From positions 1 to 64,000 of the forward strand of contig NZ_SMCV01000002.1 in assembly GCF_004342285.1 (NCBI RefSeq): a stretch of DNA of 64,000 nucleotides, in the 5' to 3' direction. Position numbers and translations under genes: made by a program. This DNA is from Klebsiella sp. BIGb0138. GTDB lineage: Bacteria; Pseudomonadota; Gammaproteobacteria; Enterobacterales; Enterobacteriaceae. Position 1 is the first letter of the stretch. Each line of letters opens with the position of its first letter. The notes under the pieces were generated by a model, which was not told the DNA's origin, searched no databases, and worked only from the letters and a program-made list of their open reading frames with translations. Positions 45,827 through 56,813 of this stretch are shown in pieces.

Positions 45827-47761
45827 ATGTTTCAGGACAACCCGCTGCTAGCGCAGCTTAAACAGCAACTGCATGCTCAGACTCCTCGCGTTGAAGGCGT
45901 CGTTAAGGGTACGGAAAAAGGCTTTGGCTTCCTCGAAGTCGATGCGCAGAAAAGTTACTTTATTCCGCCGCCGCAAATGAAAAAAGTGATGCATGGCGAC
46001 CGTATCAGCGCCGTGATCCACACTGAAAAAGATCGTGAAAGCGCCGAACCGGAAGAATTAATTGAACCTTTCCTGACCCGTTTCGTCGGTAAAGTGCATA
46101 AGAAAGACGATCGGCTATCTATCGTTCCCGATCATCCGCTGCTGAAAGACGCCATTCCTTGCCGCGCCGATCGCGGCGTAAACCATGACTTTAAAGAGGG
46201 TGACTGGGCCGTTGCGGAAATGCGCCGTCATCCGCTGAAAGGCGATCGCGGTTTTTATGCCGAACTGACTCAGTTCATCACCTTCAGTGACGATCATTTT
46301 GTTCCGTGGTGGGTGACGCTGGCACGCCATAATCTGGAAAAAGAAGCGCCGGACGGCGTGGCGACCGAAATGCAGGACGAAGGTCTGCAACGCCGTGATT
46401 TAACGGCGCTGGAATTCGTGACCATCGACAGCGCCAGCACCGAAGATATGGACGATGCGCTGTATGTCGCAGCGGCCGCTGACGGCAAGCTGCATCTGAC
46501 CGTCGCGATTGCCGACCCGACCGCCTGGATCGCCGAAGGCAGTAAGCTGGATAACGCTGCGAAAATCCGCGCCTTCACCAACTATCTGCCGGGCTTTAAC
46601 ATTCCGATGCTGCCGCGTGAACTGTCTGACGACCTGTGCTCGCTGCGGGCGAATGAAGTGCGCCCGGTTCTGGCCTGCCGCATGATTCTGACCGCTGACG
46701 GTACCATTGAAGACGATATCGAATTCTTTGCCGCCACCATCGAGTCAAAAGCGAAACTGGCCTACGACAACGTCTCCGACTGGCTGGAAAATACCGGCAG
46801 CTGGCAGCCGGAAAACGACGCTATCGCTCAGCAGATTAAGCTGCTGCAGGACGTCTGTCTGCGCCGTAGCGAATGGCGTAAAGCCCATGCGCTGGTGTTC
46901 AAAGACCGTCCGGACTACCGTTTCGTGCTGGGTGAGAAAGGCGAAGTGCTGGACATTGTTGCCGAACCGCGCCGCATCGCCAACCGCATCGTTGAAGAGT
47001 CGATGATCGCGGCAAACATCTGCGCCGCTCGCGTTCTGCGCGACAAGCTGGGCTTTGGCGTGTACAACGTGCATACCGGCTTTGATCCGGCGAATACGGA
47101 GCAGCTGGCAACCCTGCTGAAGACCCACGACGTACACGTTGATCCGGTAGAAGTGCTGACACTAAACGGTTTCTGCAAACTGCGCCGCGAGCTGGATGCG
47201 CAGCCGTCTGGTTTCCTCGACAGCCGCATTCGCCGCTTCCAGTCTTACGCAGAGATCAGCACCGAGCCTGGCCCGCACTTCGGCCTTGGCCTCGAAGCCT
47301 ACGCCACCTGGACCTCACCGATTCGTAAATACGGCGACATGATTAACCATCGCCTGCTGAAAGCCATCATCAAAGGTGAAACGGCCTCTCGCCCACAGGA
47401 TGAGATCGCCGTGCAGATGGCCGAACGTCGCCGCCTGAACCGCATGGCCGAGCGCGATGTGGGAGACTGGCTGTACGCCCGTTACCTGAATCCACAGGCC
47501 GGTACCGACACCCGTTTTGCAGCCGAAATTATCGATATCAGCCGCGGCGGGATGCGCGTGCGCCTGGTGGATAACGGCGCCGTGGCCTTTATTCCGGCAC
47601 CGTTCCTCCACGCCGTGCGCGACGAACTGGTCTGCAGCCAGGAAAACGGCACCGTGCAGATCAAAGGTGAAACCGTCTATAAGGTGACTGACGTTATCGA
47701 CGTCAAGATTGCCGAAGTGCGGATGGAAACGCGCAGCGTTATCGCCCGTCCGTTCGCCTGA
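45827..47761 (+). CDS. rnb: Exoribonuclease II
   Basis: A 644-residue 3'-5' exoribonuclease that degrades single-stranded RNA processively. It has cold-shock-like RNA-binding domains at the N terminus (about 1-190), the RNB catalytic domain (about 190-520) with the [13 protein letters not shown] magnesium site that includes Asp209, and a C-terminal S1 domain ([25 protein letters not shown]). Length equals E. coli RNase II. The ATG lacks a strong Shine-Dalgarno, as in E. coli. A strong terminator follows, and pdeR is absent downstream. Confidence 0.96.
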   Translation: MFQDNPLLAQLKQQLHAQTPRVEGVVKGTEKGFGFLEVDAQKSYFIPPPQMKKVMHGDRISAVIHTEKDRESAEPEELIEPFLTRFVGKVHKKDDRLSIVPDHPLLKDAIPCRADRGVNHDFKEGDWAVAEMRRHPLKGDRGFYAELTQFITFSDDHFVPWWVTLARHNLEKEAPDGVATEMQDEGLQRRDLTALEFVTIDSASTEDMDDALYVAAAADGKLHLTVAIADPTAWIAEGSKLDNAAKIRAFTNYLPGFNIPMLPRELSDDLCSLRANEVRPVLACRMILTADGTIEDDIEFFAATIESKAKLAYDNVSDWLENTGSWQPENDAIAQQIKLLQDVCLRRSEWRKAHALVFKDRPDYRFVLGEKGEVLDIVAEPRRIANRIVEESMIAANICAARVLRDKLGFGVYNVHTGFDPANTEQLATLLKTHDVHVDPVEVLTLNGFCKLRRELDAQPSGFLDSRIRRFQSYAEISTEPGPHFGLGLEAYATWTSPIRKYGDMINHRLLKAIIKGETASRPQDEIAVQMAERRRLNRMAERDVGDWLYARYLNPQAGTDTRFAAEIIDISRGGMRVRLVDNGAVAFIPAPFLHAVRDELVCSQENGTVQIKGETVYKVTDVIDVKIAEVRMETRSVIARPFA

Positions 47762-47773
47762 TCGCTCTCCTCA

Positions 47774-47804
47774 GCGGCTCCCGACCCCGGGAGCCGCATT
47801 TTTT
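47774..47804 (+). terminator. Terminator of rnb
   Basis: 9-bp stem GCGGCTCCC/GGGAGCCGC then ATTTTTTCC. Confidence 0.92.
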
Positions 47805-47921
47805 CCACCTTTCCCCGCTCATTTATCACAGATGATTTAGGTTCTGCGATCTTTTCACTTCTCTTTTTCATCCGTTTTTTGCATCATTGATTTCATTCGT
47901 TTTTGTAACCAGGATAATGCT

Positions 47922-48104
47922 ATGTCTGATCTGAATGCCCGCCTGCTCGCCCAACGTATCGATACCGTGCTGGATATTCTGGTTGCCGGAGATTATCACT
48001 CCGCGATTCATAATCTTGAGATCCTTAAAGCCGAGCTTCAGGCGCTTGCCAGCGATGAACCGGAAGCAAAACCCGGCCAGCCGAAAGCGCCCTGGGAAAT
48101 CTGA
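47922..48104 (+). CDS. yciZ: YciZ small protein
   Basis: 60 residues. [28 protein letters not shown] and the closing PKAPWEI match E. coli YciZ (UPF0509), a cytoplasmic protein of unknown function. AGGATAATGCT precedes the ATG. It lies 74 bases before yciT on the same strand. In E. coli pdeR lies between rnb and this region; here only 160 bases separate rnb and yciZ. Confidence 0.93.
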   Translation: MSDLNARLLAQRIDTVLDILVAGDYHSAIHNLEILKAELQALASDEPEAKPGQPKAPWEI

Positions 48105-48177
48105 GCGCCCACATCGCCGCAACCGGCCCACTGGCGCCGATTGCCAGCCAAATAGCCCCCCTAACTGTGATGTTGCT

Positions 48178-48927
48178 ATGAACGCCCGACAACAAAGTAT
48201 TTTGCAAATGGTCATCGATAAAGGCCGCATGAGCGTGGCCGACCTCGCGAAAATGACCGGAGTCTCTGAAGTCACGATTCGTCAGGATTTAAATCTGCTG
48301 GAAAAGCAGAGCTATCTGCGTCGGACCCACGGCTTTGCCGTTCCGCTGGACAGCGAAGATGTCGAAACCCGCATGATGACCCACTTCTCGATCAAACGTG
48401 AGCTGGCGATGCGCGCAGCGAACCTCGTCGCCTCCGGCGAGACGGTATTTATCGAAAACGGCAGCTGTAACGCCCTGCTCGCCCGTGCGCTTGCCGAGCG
48501 CGGCGATATCACCATTATTACCGTCAGCAGCTATATCGCCCATCTGCTTAAAGAGACGCCGGGGGAAGTGATTCTGCTCGGTGGGATCTACCAGAAGCGC
48601 AGTGAAAGCATGGTTGGCCCGCTCACAAGGCAGTTTATTCAGCAGGTTCATTTCAGCAAAGCTTTTATCGGTATCGATGGCTGGCAGCCGGAGACCGGTT
48701 TTACCGGGCGGGATATGATGCGTGCGGATGTGGTTAACGCGGTCCTGGAAAAAGGCTGTGAAGCGATTGTGCTAAGCGATAGCTCGAAATTCAGCGTCGT
48801 CCACCCTTATCCGCTCGGGCCGGTGGGCCGTTTTAACCGTATCATTACCGATGACAGCCTGAACGATGCCGTGCGTCAACAGCTGACGGAAAGTGGTTTA
48901 ATCGTCGATATCGTTAAATTTTCCTGA
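48178..48927 (+). CDS. yciT: DeoR-family transcriptional regulator YciT
   Basis: A 249-residue regulator. The HTH is at the N terminus ([35 protein letters not shown]) and the sugar-phosphate-isomerase-like sensor domain follows ([40 protein letters not shown]). YciT binds in the osmB region in E. coli. Start at ATG 48178 gives the E. coli length; a longer frame that begins inside yciZ is rejected. The upstream ribosome site (GTGATG) is weak. Its position just before osmB fits a role in osmotic-stress control. Confidence 0.93.
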   Translation: MNARQQSILQMVIDKGRMSVADLAKMTGVSEVTIRQDLNLLEKQSYLRRTHGFAVPLDSEDVETRMMTHFSIKRELAMRAANLVASGETVFIENGSCNALLARALAERGDITIITVSSYIAHLLKETPGEVILLGGIYQKRSESMVGPLTRQFIQQVHFSKAFIGIDGWQPETGFTGRDMMRADVVNAVLEKGCEAIVLSDSSKFSVVHPYPLGPVGRFNRIITDDSLNDAVRQQLTESGLIVDIVKFS

Positions 48928-49175
48928 TTGCTGTCGTTTCTCTGCTTACCTCTTTTCTCATTTTCCTGCGGCCACCCCATGTGGGCGCAGGCCGCGCCAC
49001 GCCACGTCTGAGAGTATTCCGAGGGTGCAATTAAGAGTTTTTACCTGCCGGTAAAATTAAAAAAAAGTAGAATTAATATTAGCGATATAACAGGAAGTGA
49101 CTATCACCTGCGTGATTAAAGTAACACCTGCGCAACGCAAGTTTCATGGAAAAGAACTTTAAGGTATAGCCTCAT

Positions 49176-49183
49176 GCTATGCT
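49176..49183 (+). promoter_or_regulatory. Probable -10 element of osmB
   Basis: GCTATGCT sits about 45 bases before the osmB ATG and resembles an extended sigma-S-type -10 (CTATACT), as expected for an osmotic and stationary-phase gene. Rcs sites known for E. coli osmB could not be clearly recognised here. Confidence 0.4.
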
Positions 49184-49226
49184 TTAAGTAAGTAGTATCC
49201 ATGAATAGATTATTCAGGAGAAAATT

Positions 49227-49448
49227 ATGATGACTTCAATGAGCAAAAAAATGGCTGCGGCGGTACTGGCTGTTACGGTGGTAATGTCTCTGAGCGCGTG
49301 TTCCCACTGGTCTAAACGCGATCGCAACACCGCCATCGGCGCGGGCGCCGGTGCACTGGGCGGCGCGGTATTAACCGATGGTAGCACTCTGGGTACCCTC
49401 GGCGGCGCGGCAGTTGGCGGGATTATTGGCCATCAGGTTGGTAAGTAA
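49227..49448 (+). CDS. osmB: Osmotically inducible lipoprotein OsmB
   Basis: A 73-residue lipoprotein. The signal peptide ends in the lipobox LSAC (Cys25), followed by SHWSKRDRNTAIGAGAGALGG and two glycine-zipper-like repeats. Induced by high osmolarity, stationary phase and, in E. coli, the Rcs phosphorelay. AGGAGAAAATT precedes the ATG. It has its own promoter and shares a bidirectional terminator with yciH. Confidence 0.95.
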   Translation: MMTSMSKKMAAAVLAVTVVMSLSACSHWSKRDRNTAIGAGAGALGGAVLTDGSTLGTLGGAAVGGIIGHQVGK

Positions 49449-49512
49449 GGTTTAAAGCAGACCACATATAAATATAACCCGCATTAGCCGACTTTAGCAC
49501 CAGCAAAGAATC

Positions 49513-49545
49513 AAGGCCACGGTGGTTACCGTGGCCTTGTTGTTT
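49513..49545. terminator. Bidirectional terminator between osmB and yciH
   Basis: Perfect 10-bp stem AAGGCCACGG/CCGTGGCCTT, loop TGGTTA, then TTGTTGTTT on the plus strand. Confidence 0.85.
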
Positions 49546-49546
49546 A

Positions 49547-49873
49547 TTAACCGCCCGCCAGCTTCACTTTCATGCCTTTGGCTTCGAGAAGGGATTTCAG
49601 CAGATCTCGCTTATCCCCCTGAATTTCAATCACGCCATCTTTCACTGCGCCGCCGCAGCCGCATTTCTTTTTCAGCTCCGCGGCCAGTTTGGCCAGAGCG
49701 TCATCATCCAGGTCAACGCCAGTAATCAGGCAAACGCCCTTGCCTTTGCGGCCGCTGGTCTGACGCTGAATTCGCACGATGCCATCCCCCTTCGGACGCG
49801 CAGCAACCTGCTTCGGCTCAGCGATGCGCCCGCTTTCGGTCGAGTAGACCAGACGGCTATTAGAATCAGCCAT
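49547..49873 (-). CDS. yciH: YciH, SUI1/eIF1-like translation factor
   Basis: A 108-residue protein with the SUI1 domain (GKGVCLITGVDLDDDALAKLAAELKKKCGCGGAVKDGVIEIQGD). E. coli YciH can act on initiation fidelity and represses translation under stress in some reports. The ATG at 49873 shares a base with the pyrF stop (TAATG), so it is coupled to pyrF. It is last in the lapA-lapB-pyrF-yciH operon. Confidence 0.94.
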   Translation of the reverse strand: MADSNSRLVYSTESGRIAEPKQVAARPKGDGIVRIQRQTSGRKGKGVCLITGVDLDDDALAKLAAELKKKCGCGGAVKDGVIEIQGDKRDLLKSLLEAKGMKVKLAGG

Positions 49874-50610
49874 TATGCCCCCTTCTTCAGCGACGCATTG
49901 ATCGCGCATAAGGTCGCAGCCGGGTCGGCAGACTGAGTCACCGGACGTCCGATTACCATGTAATCAACGCCCGCTTCCTGCGCCTGCTCCGGCGTCATAA
50001 TACGCCGCTGGTCGCCGGCATCGCTGCCCTGTGGACGAATACCGGGCGTGACCAGCTTAAACGTCTGTCCCAGCTCCTGTTTGAAGCGTGCCGCTTCTTG
50101 CGCCGAACACACTACCCCGTCCAGCCCGCAGCGCTGCGTTAACGCCGCCAGTTTTGCCGCATGATCGGCGGGTGAAAGCGTAATACCCAGATCCTGCAGA
50201 TCGCTGGCTTCCATGCTGGTCAGCACGGTTACGGCAATCAGCAGCGGCGCGTCTTTAGCAAACGGCAGCAGCGCTTCTCGCGCGGCGGTCATCATCCGCG
50301 CGCCGCCGGAGGCGTGAACATTGACCATCCAGACGCCAAGGTCCGCCGCTGCGGCCACCGCGCGCGCGGTAGTGTTCGGGATATCGTGAAACTTGAGGTC
50401 GAGAAAAACTTCAAAACCACGCTGCTGCAGGTCGCCAACAAACTGCGGGCCCAGCAGCGTAAACATCTCTTTGCCGACCTTCAGACGGCAGTCGCGCGGG
50501 TCGATGCGGTCAACAAACGCCAGCGCTTTGTCGCGGTTATCGTAATCGAGGGCAACAACAACGGGAGAGGATGTGACAACGCGAGGGGAAGAAGAAGCAG
50601 TAGACGTCAT
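49873..50610 (-). CDS. pyrF: Orotidine 5'-phosphate decarboxylase
   Basis: A 245-residue TIM-barrel enzyme that makes UMP from OMP, the final step of de novo pyrimidine synthesis. [12 protein letters not shown] begins the barrel; [14 protein letters not shown] is the catalytic DxKxxD motif; [14 protein letters not shown] is the phosphate loop. AAGGTCTGGTC precedes the ATG. It is coupled to yciH and lies about 190 bases after lapB, so it may have its own promoter as well. Confidence 0.96.
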   Translation of the reverse strand: MTSTASSSPRVVTSSPVVVALDYDNRDKALAFVDRIDPRDCRLKVGKEMFTLLGPQFVGDLQQRGFEVFLDLKFHDIPNTTARAVAAAADLGVWMVNVHASGGARMMTAAREALLPFAKDAPLLIAVTVLTSMEASDLQDLGITLSPADHAAKLAALTQRCGLDGVVCSAQEAARFKQELGQTFKLVTPGIRPQGSDAGDQRRIMTPEQAQEAGVDYMVIGRPVTQSADPAATLCAINASLKKGA

Positions 50611-50803
50611 GACCAGACCTTAATTGTTGATAGGCGCCGCTTTGGCGCAAAAAAGGTAAACGGGCAGCATTCTACCTGCGATGGCGGGAAATTGACAGGC
50701 TGCTTTTTACCTCCTGCCCGGCGATACCGGCTCTGCGGCTTCAGTAGGCGAGTGATAAAAAACCAAGAGTATGTTGTAACTAAAGCGAGGCTTTTTTTAG
50801 ACG

Positions 50804-51973
50804 CTACTGCCCGTCGAGACCGCGAATGGGCTTGATCGTCGACCATGAACGGCAGGATGGACAGTGCCAGTACAGGGTATGGGCCGTGAAGCCGCATTTT
50901 TGGCAACGGTAGCGCGGCTTGCTGCGTACCTGCTCGCCCACCATATTGCGCAGCACGCCCAGGCTCTCCTTGGCGCGCCCCTCTTCGGCTTCATTGAGGT
51001 GGTAATCCATCAATTTATGGAACACCCGCATCGTCGGGTGGCGCTCCAGCTGGCGGGTGACGTAGCTTTGCGCCGCTTCGATACCTTCACGCTGCTCAAG
51101 GATTTGCGCCAGCATCAGCTCCGCGGTGGCGCCGGTGTTTTCATCGACGCAGCGGCGCAAAAAGGTCTCCCACTCATCGAGTTTGCCCAGCTGCTGATAG
51201 CAGGTCTGAAGCATCTCGAGCGTTTCGCCGACCAGCTCTTTATCCTGGTTAATAACCCGCTGCAGGCTCTCAACCGCTTTCGCGTAATCGCCCTTCTCCA
51301 TCCACACCCGGCCTATCATAATCGAGACACGGGCGCTGTTACGGTCAGCCGCCGCGCCCTTTTTCAATAGCGTCATGGCTTTGTCCATGTCGCTGTTGGC
51401 CATCTGCTGCAGCGCCAGCTCGCACCAGAAGTTAGCGATATCGCCCCGGTGCTTTTCTTTACCCAGCTTCACCAGGCGTTCGGCGACCTCAATAGCAGAC
51501 TGCCAGTCGCTGGTAGCCTGATAGATTTGCAGCAGCTGCTGCAGCGCGCTGAGGCGGAAATCGGTTTCGTCCACCAGCTGTTTGAACATATCCTCCGCGC
51601 GATCGTAGAGACCGGCGGCCATATAGTCACGCCCCAGCTGCTGGACGGCCAGCAGCCGCTGATCGTAGGTCAGCGAAGCGCTTTCCATCAGGCTTTGGTG
51701 AATGCGAATGGCCCGGTCAACCTCGCCGCGCGAGCGAAACAGGTTCCCCAGCGTCAGATGGGCCTCAACGGTGCCGGTATCCTCTTTCAGCATGTCGAGG
51801 AACAGGTCCACGGCTTTATCCTGCTGATTGCTCAGCAGGAAGTTAACCCCGGTCACATAGTCACGTGACAGGCGGCTCGCGTCGTCCTGTTTGGACTGTT
51901 GTGCACTTCTGCGCCCCATATACCAGCCATAAGCAGCGGCCACGGGCAAAAGCAGAAACAACAACTCCAGCAT
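50804..51973 (-). CDS. lapB: LPS assembly protein LapB (YciM)
   Basis: A 389-residue protein anchored by an N-terminal helix (MLELLFLLLPVAAAYGWYMG), followed by TPR repeats (about 35-350) and a C-terminal rubredoxin-like zinc ribbon (CQKCGFTAHTLYWHCPSC, two CxxC pairs). It works with FtsH and YejM/PbgA to set LpxC levels and balance LPS with phospholipid. AAGGAATAATCATTT precedes the ATG. It starts six bases after lapA. Confidence 0.96.
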   Translation of the reverse strand: MLELLFLLLPVAAAYGWYMGRRSAQQSKQDDASRLSRDYVTGVNFLLSNQQDKAVDLFLDMLKEDTGTVEAHLTLGNLFRSRGEVDRAIRIHQSLMESASLTYDQRLLAVQQLGRDYMAAGLYDRAEDMFKQLVDETDFRLSALQQLLQIYQATSDWQSAIEVAERLVKLGKEKHRGDIANFWCELALQQMANSDMDKAMTLLKKGAAADRNSARVSIMIGRVWMEKGDYAKAVESLQRVINQDKELVGETLEMLQTCYQQLGKLDEWETFLRRCVDENTGATAELMLAQILEQREGIEAAQSYVTRQLERHPTMRVFHKLMDYHLNEAEEGRAKESLGVLRNMVGEQVRSKPRYRCQKCGFTAHTLYWHCPSCRSWSTIKPIRGLDGQ

Positions 51974-51979
51974 AAATGA

Positions 51980-52288
51980 TTATTCCTTCACCGCAGGGAC
52001 ACCTGCGTCGGCCGGCGCGGCGTTTGTTGGTGCAATCTGATGTTCAAGGCGCTTAATCTTACGTTCGGCACGAACCAGAGAAACGCGAACCCGCAGCCAG
52101 AAAAGGCCGCAAATCAGCCAGCCAATAGCAAACCCGGCGGCAAAGAGCACGGCCAGCAATGTGGAAATACGAAATTCACCCTGCGCGAGCAAATAATTGA
52201 ACGTGACCAGTTGATCGTTTTGCGCACCTAATGTCACGGAGATGACGAAAATCGCTAATACCAGTAAGAAAATAAGTAAATATTTCAC
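51980..52288 (-). CDS. lapA: LPS assembly protein LapA (YciS)
   Basis: A 102-residue inner-membrane protein (DUF1049) with two helices: MKYLLIFLLVLAIFVISVTLG and STLLAVLFAAGFAIGWLICGLFWL, then a basic coiled-coil tail (VRAERKIKRLEHQI). It partners LapB in LPS assembly control. It is first in the lapAB-pyrF-yciH operon. Confidence 0.94.
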   Translation of the reverse strand: MKYLLIFLLVLAIFVISVTLGAQNDQLVTFNYLLAQGEFRISTLLAVLFAAGFAIGWLICGLFWLRVRVSLVRAERKIKRLEHQIAPTNAAPADAGVPAVKE

Positions 52289-52423
52289 ACGACGTCCCGT
52301 TATGTGGGTTGAGCGAAGAAATCCCGCGTTCAGCCCTATAAAGTATCATTTTCGCTGCAGGGGTGAAATGGAAAAGCACGGCACCTCTACAGGATATGCG
52401 GCCGGTTGGCGCCAAAATCAACT

Positions 52424-53191
52424 TTAGCCCTGTTTTATCGTCCGTTTCTTAATATCCTGCGCCTCTTCGCCAGGCGGGGTGAGCGGGCCGCACAGACGTT
52501 GTGTCAGCCAGGTGGCCACGGTCACCAGTAGCCAGGAGATAAGCGTGGCGACAATCAAATCTTGCGGCCAGTGCATGCCCAGCGCCAGGCGGCTGCCCAT
52601 CACCGCGGTGGCCCACGTCAGCAGCGCGGCCATGGTCAACCAGCGCCGCCGCGGCCACAACAGCCCTACGCCGAGTAACGCCCAGCTGGCGGCAAACATG
52701 GTGTGCCCTGACGGAAAAGCAAAGCCGGTCTCTTTTTGCCAGTGCTTACGCAGGAATTTGGGAATCTCCCGCTCCTGCGCCAGCTGTTCATGCACCAGTT
52801 TAGCGCGTTCTTTGCGTTTTAACGCGTAGAATTGATCGACCGGCACCTGTTGCGTCTTTTCCAGCCATACCACAAAAGGACGCGGCTCCTGCATCTGCCC
52901 TTTGATCCACGACTTAATGCCCTGGCCCAGCAGAATCGCCGCCGCCAGAATCATAAACAGCACCACGGCGGCGCGCAGACGAAAGCGTAAACACCACAAA
53001 AACCAGCCGCATAACAGCGCGTGGGTGATAATGCCCCACGGCTGGGTCACGCTTTCGGTAATCCAGTACAGCAGCGTTAACCAGCCTTCCTGAAGGCCTG
53101 GCTGCCACTTCCAGCCGGATGTCCATACCGCAGCGGGCATAACGATCAGTAGCGCCGCAGCGATGGCGGTTCGTCTGGCAATCGACAGCAT
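52424..53191 (-). CDS. pgpB: Phosphatidylglycerophosphatase B / undecaprenyl-PP phosphatase
   Basis: A 255-residue inner-membrane phosphatase of the PAP2 family with activity on phosphatidylglycerophosphate and undecaprenyl pyrophosphate. The three PAP2 motifs are seen: KGQMQEPRP (KxxxxxRP), FAFPSGHTMF (PSGH) and SRLALGMHWPQD (SRxxxGxHxxxD). Several hydrophobic segments surround them. AAGGAGATGAG precedes the ATG. It is divergent from ribA. Confidence 0.95.
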   Translation of the reverse strand: MLSIARRTAIAAALLIVMPAAVWTSGWKWQPGLQEGWLTLLYWITESVTQPWGIITHALLCGWFLWCLRFRLRAAVVLFMILAAAILLGQGIKSWIKGQMQEPRPFVVWLEKTQQVPVDQFYALKRKERAKLVHEQLAQEREIPKFLRKHWQKETGFAFPSGHTMFAASWALLGVGLLWPRRRWLTMAALLTWATAVMGSRLALGMHWPQDLIVATLISWLLVTVATWLTQRLCGPLTPPGEEAQDIKKRTIKQG

Positions 53192-53353
53192 CTCATCTCC
53201 TTATCTGTTCACCCGACTATCATAACGGAAAGTGGTTCGTTTGTGCGCTTTACGCGCAGGCAGCCGTGCGCAATTAGGAGAACGTCAGGGCATTGTGGCA
53301 AAATAGCGGCAAACAGAAGCACATTCAGGTGCTGACAGAATCTGGAGAATCAC

Positions 53354-53944
53354 ATGCAGCTTAAACGTGTGGCAGAAGCCAAACTGCCAACCCCCTGGGG
53401 CGATTTCCTGATGGTGGGTTTTGAAGAACTGGCAACCGGACAGGATCATGTCGCGCTGGTATTCGGCGATATTTCGGGCCAGTCGCCCGTCCTGGCGCGC
53501 GTACACTCTGAGTGCTTAACGGGCGATGCCCTTTTTAGTCTGCGTTGTGATTGTGGTTTTCAGCTGGAAGCGGCGCTGTCGCATATCGCCGAAGAGGGGC
53601 GCGGGATTCTGCTGTACCATCGTCAGGAAGGCCGCAACATCGGTCTGCTGAATAAAATCCGCGCCTACGCATTGCAGGATCAAGGTTATGACACCGTGGA
53701 AGCGAACCACCAGCTGGGCTTTGCCGCGGATGAGCGCGACTTTACGCTGTGCGCCGATATGTTCAAACTGCTCAACGTCGAGCAGGTCCGCCTGCTGACC
53801 AACAACCCGAAAAAAGTGGAAATTCTGACCGAGGCCGGGATTAACATCGTTGAACGCGTGCCGCTGATCGTCGGACGCAACCCGAAAAATGCCCACTATC
53901 TGGACACCAAGGCCGCCAAGATGGGGCACCTGTTGAATAAATAG
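53354..53944 (+). CDS. ribA: GTP cyclohydrolase II
   Basis: A 196-residue zinc enzyme that opens the GTP ring in the first step of riboflavin synthesis. [23 protein letters not shown] holds the three zinc cysteines (Cys54, 65, 67), and [19 protein letters not shown] the catalytic and GTP-binding residues. GGAGAATCAC precedes the ATG. Single gene with a bidirectional terminator shared with acnA. Confidence 0.97.
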   Translation: MQLKRVAEAKLPTPWGDFLMVGFEELATGQDHVALVFGDISGQSPVLARVHSECLTGDALFSLRCDCGFQLEAALSHIAEEGRGILLYHRQEGRNIGLLNKIRAYALQDQGYDTVEANHQLGFAADERDFTLCADMFKLLNVEQVRLLTNNPKKVEILTEAGINIVERVPLIVGRNPKNAHYLDTKAAKMGHLLNK

Positions 53945-53956
53945 TTCGCCAGCATG

Positions 53957-53985
53957 AAAAAGGGCCAGCCGACGCTGGCCTTTTT
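53957..53985. terminator. Bidirectional terminator between ribA and acnA
   Basis: Stem GGCCAGC/GCTGGCC with CGAC loop; T-run on the plus strand and an A-run on the left that serves the minus strand. Confidence 0.9.
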
Positions 53986-56658
53986 TTACAGCATATTGCG
54001 GATCACATAGTGCAGAATACCGTCATTCTGATAGTAGGTCAGCTCGGTTGCGGTATCGATACGGCAGCGGCAGTTAATCACCTCTTGCGTACCGTCCGTC
54101 CGCGTTAAGGTCAGCGGAACGGTCGCGCCTGGCTGTAAGGCCTGCAGATGGCTAATATCAATCCGCTCCTCTCCGCTCAGCCCCAGCGTTTTACGCGTCA
54201 CGCCCTGCGGGAACTCCAGCGGCAGGATCCCCATCCCAATCAGGTTAGAGCGGTGAATACGTTCGAATGACTCGGCGATCACTACCAGCACGCCCAGCAG
54301 ACGCGGACCTTTCGCCGCCCAGTCGCGGCTGGAACCGGAGCCATACTCTTTCCCGGCCACGACCGCCAGCGGAACCCCTTCATCCTTATACAGCATTGCC
54401 GCGTCATAAATCGCTATCGGTTCACTGCCCGGCAGATGTCGGGTCATCCCCCCTTCCACGCCCGGCACCATTTCGTTACGAATGCGGATGTTGGCAAAGG
54501 TCCCGCGCATCATCACTTCATGGTTACCGCGGCGGGAGCCGTAGGAGTTAAAGTCAGCGCGCGCCACGCCGTGTTCCTGTAAGTAGCGCCCGGCGGGGCT
54601 GTCCGGTTTGATGCTACCGGCGGGTGAAATATGGTCGGTGGTCACCGAGTCGCCCAGCATCGCCAGAATCCGCGCGCCGTGAATATCCTCCACCGGTTCG
54701 GGCAGCACGCCCATCTCGTCAAAGAAAGGTGACAGGCGAATATAGGTTGAATCCTCCTGCCAGTCATAGGTATCAGAACGCTCGACGTTAATCGCTTTCC
54801 ACTCCGGCGTGCCTTCGAACACCTCGGCATACTCTTTGTGGAACATTTCGGTAGAAACCTGCTCAACCGCCTGCGCAATCTCCAGACCGCTCGGCCAGAT
54901 ATCTTTCAGGTACACCGGTTGACCATCTTTACCGGTACCGAGCGGATCGCGGGTCAGATTGACGTTCATATTACCGGCGAGGGCATAGGCCACCACCAGC
55001 GGCGGCGAAGCCAGCCAGTTGGTTTTCACCAGCGGATGAATTCGGCCTTCAAAGTTGCGGTTACCGGAAAGCACCGCCCCGACGGTTAAATCCCCTTTTT
55101 TGATGGCCTCTTCGATCGGTTCCGGCAATGGCCCGGAGTTGCCGATACAGGTGGTACAGCCATACCCGACCAGGTTGAAACCCAGCTCATCGAGATACGG
55201 CGTCAGATTGGCATGGGCCAGATAGTCAGAAACCACTTTTGACCCCGGAGCCAGAGACGCTTTTACCCACGGCTGCGGCTTAAGTCCCAGTTCAACGGCC
55301 TTTTTCGCCAGTAGACCGGCGGCCATTAACACGCTGGGGTTAGAGGTATTGGTACAGGAGGTAATCGCGGCAATGGCGACCGCTCCGTCGGGCAGCGAAT
55401 ATTGCTGTCCGTTCAACGTATAGTCAACCGGCAGACGCGCTGTCTGCGTCAGGTTAACCTCCAGCTCGCTGCTGGCGGCGAAGGCCTTCGGCACGTCGCC
55501 AAGCGCCACGCGGTCCTGCGGGCGTTTCGGCCCGGCCAGGCTCGCCTCCACGGTGCCCATATCGAGAGCCAGGGTACTGGTAAATACCGGTTCATCGCCG
55601 GTCTGGCGCCACATCCCCTGCGCTTTGGCATAGGCTTCCACCAGCGCCACCTGCTCATCGCTACGCCCGCTGAGGCGCATATAGCTCAGGGTCACCGCAT
55701 CGATCGGGAAAAAGCCGCAGGTCGCGCCATACTCCGGCGCCATATTGGCGATCGTCGCCCGGTCCGCCAGCGGCAGCGAATCGAGGCCATCGCCATAAAA
55801 CTCCACGAATTTACCGACCACGCCGTGCTGGCGCAGCATCTGGGTCACGGTGAGCACAAGGTCGGTGGCGGTAATGCCTTCGCGCAGTTTCCCGCTCAGC
55901 TTAAAGCCCACCACATCCGGGATCAGCATCGATACCGGCTGGCCGAGCATGGCGGCTTCCGCCTCAATGCCGCCGACGCCCCAGCCGAGTACGCCCAGGC
56001 CGTTGATCATCGTGGTGTGCGAATCGGTACCGACCAGCGTGTCAGGCCAGGCGACCCACTCGCCGTTTTGTTCTTCGCTCCACACCGCTTTGCCCAGATA
56101 TTCCAGGTTAACCTGATGGCAAATCCCGGTCCCCGGCGGAACGACGCTAAAGCGGCTGAAGGCCTGCTGCCCCCAACGCAGGAAAACGTATCGTTCGTGG
56201 TTGCGATCCATCTCGAGACGAACGTTTTCCTCGAACGCATTTTCGTTACCAAAGCGGTCTACCGTTACCGAGTGGTCAATCACCAGGTCGACGGGGGAAA
56301 GCGGATTCACTTTCGCCGTATCTCCCCCCAGACGTTTTACCGCTTCGCGCATTGCCGCTAAATCCACCACCGCAGGCACGCCGGTAAAGTCCTGCATCAG
56401 AACGCGCGCCGGACGATAGGCTATCTCCCGGTCGGCGTGAGCGTGCTGCAGCCAGCCCGCCAGCGCCTGGATGTCTTCCGCGGTGACCGAGTCACCGTCC
56501 TGCCAGCGCAGCAGGTTTTCGAGTAGTACTTTGAGCGACTTGGGTAGACGGCTCAAATCGCCCAGTTGTTTCGCGGCCAGCGGTAAGCTGTAGTAATGGT
56601 AGGTTTTCTCTTTGACCTGTAGCGTATCCTTGCTGGCTGCTCGTAGGGTTGACGACAT
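53986..56658 (-). CDS. acnA: Aconitate hydratase A
   Basis: An 890-residue iron-sulphur enzyme that interconverts citrate and isocitrate in the TCA cycle; AcnA is the stress- and stationary-phase form, induced by SoxRS and iron in E. coli. The 4Fe-4S ligands are in [11 protein letters not shown] and [22 protein letters not shown], the [16 protein letters not shown] block and [14 protein letters not shown] are active-site regions of the swivel domain. GGAGGAGCT precedes the ATG at 56658; a longer frame upstream is open but unlikely. Confidence 0.97.
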   Translation of the reverse strand: MSSTLRAASKDTLQVKEKTYHYYSLPLAAKQLGDLSRLPKSLKVLLENLLRWQDGDSVTAEDIQALAGWLQHAHADREIAYRPARVLMQDFTGVPAVVDLAAMREAVKRLGGDTAKVNPLSPVDLVIDHSVTVDRFGNENAFEENVRLEMDRNHERYVFLRWGQQAFSRFSVVPPGTGICHQVNLEYLGKAVWSEEQNGEWVAWPDTLVGTDSHTTMINGLGVLGWGVGGIEAEAAMLGQPVSMLIPDVVGFKLSGKLREGITATDLVLTVTQMLRQHGVVGKFVEFYGDGLDSLPLADRATIANMAPEYGATCGFFPIDAVTLSYMRLSGRSDEQVALVEAYAKAQGMWRQTGDEPVFTSTLALDMGTVEASLAGPKRPQDRVALGDVPKAFAASSELEVNLTQTARLPVDYTLNGQQYSLPDGAVAIAAITSCTNTSNPSVLMAAGLLAKKAVELGLKPQPWVKASLAPGSKVVSDYLAHANLTPYLDELGFNLVGYGCTTCIGNSGPLPEPIEEAIKKGDLTVGAVLSGNRNFEGRIHPLVKTNWLASPPLVVAYALAGNMNVNLTRDPLGTGKDGQPVYLKDIWPSGLEIAQAVEQVSTEMFHKEYAEVFEGTPEWKAINVERSDTYDWQEDSTYIRLSPFFDEMGVLPEPVEDIHGARILAMLGDSVTTDHISPAGSIKPDSPAGRYLQEHGVARADFNSYGSRRGNHEVMMRGTFANIRIRNEMVPGVEGGMTRHLPGSEPIAIYDAAMLYKDEGVPLAVVAGKEYGSGSSRDWAAKGPRLLGVLVVIAESFERIHRSNLIGMGILPLEFPQGVTRKTLGLSGEERIDISHLQALQPGATVPLTLTRTDGTQEVINCRCRIDTATELTYYQNDGILHYVIRNML

Positions 56659-56813
56659 AGCTCCTCCTTTATCACAGGGATGGCAAGCCCTGATCCTCCT
56701 CAGGGTTAATATTAAAGATAACACATACCAGGCATAACACTTTGATAACAACCCAAATTGCTAAAATCGGTAAAATCACCAGCGACAGAAAAGCTGAATA
56801 ACAACAGGGGGGA
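56659..56813. promoter_or_regulatory. acnA promoter region
   Basis: AT-rich stretch upstream of acnA; it holds no open frame I would call. Expected SoxS, Fur/FNR or CRP sites could not be identified with confidence by eye. Confidence 0.4.

Noticed and set aside
47935-48177. Upstream extension of YciT
   Set aside because: It would overlap yciZ in another frame and exceed the normal 249 residues; the HTH starts cleanly at 48178.
55402-56361. Plus-strand open frame of 319 codons
   Set aside because: Antisense shadow of acnA with no start signals.
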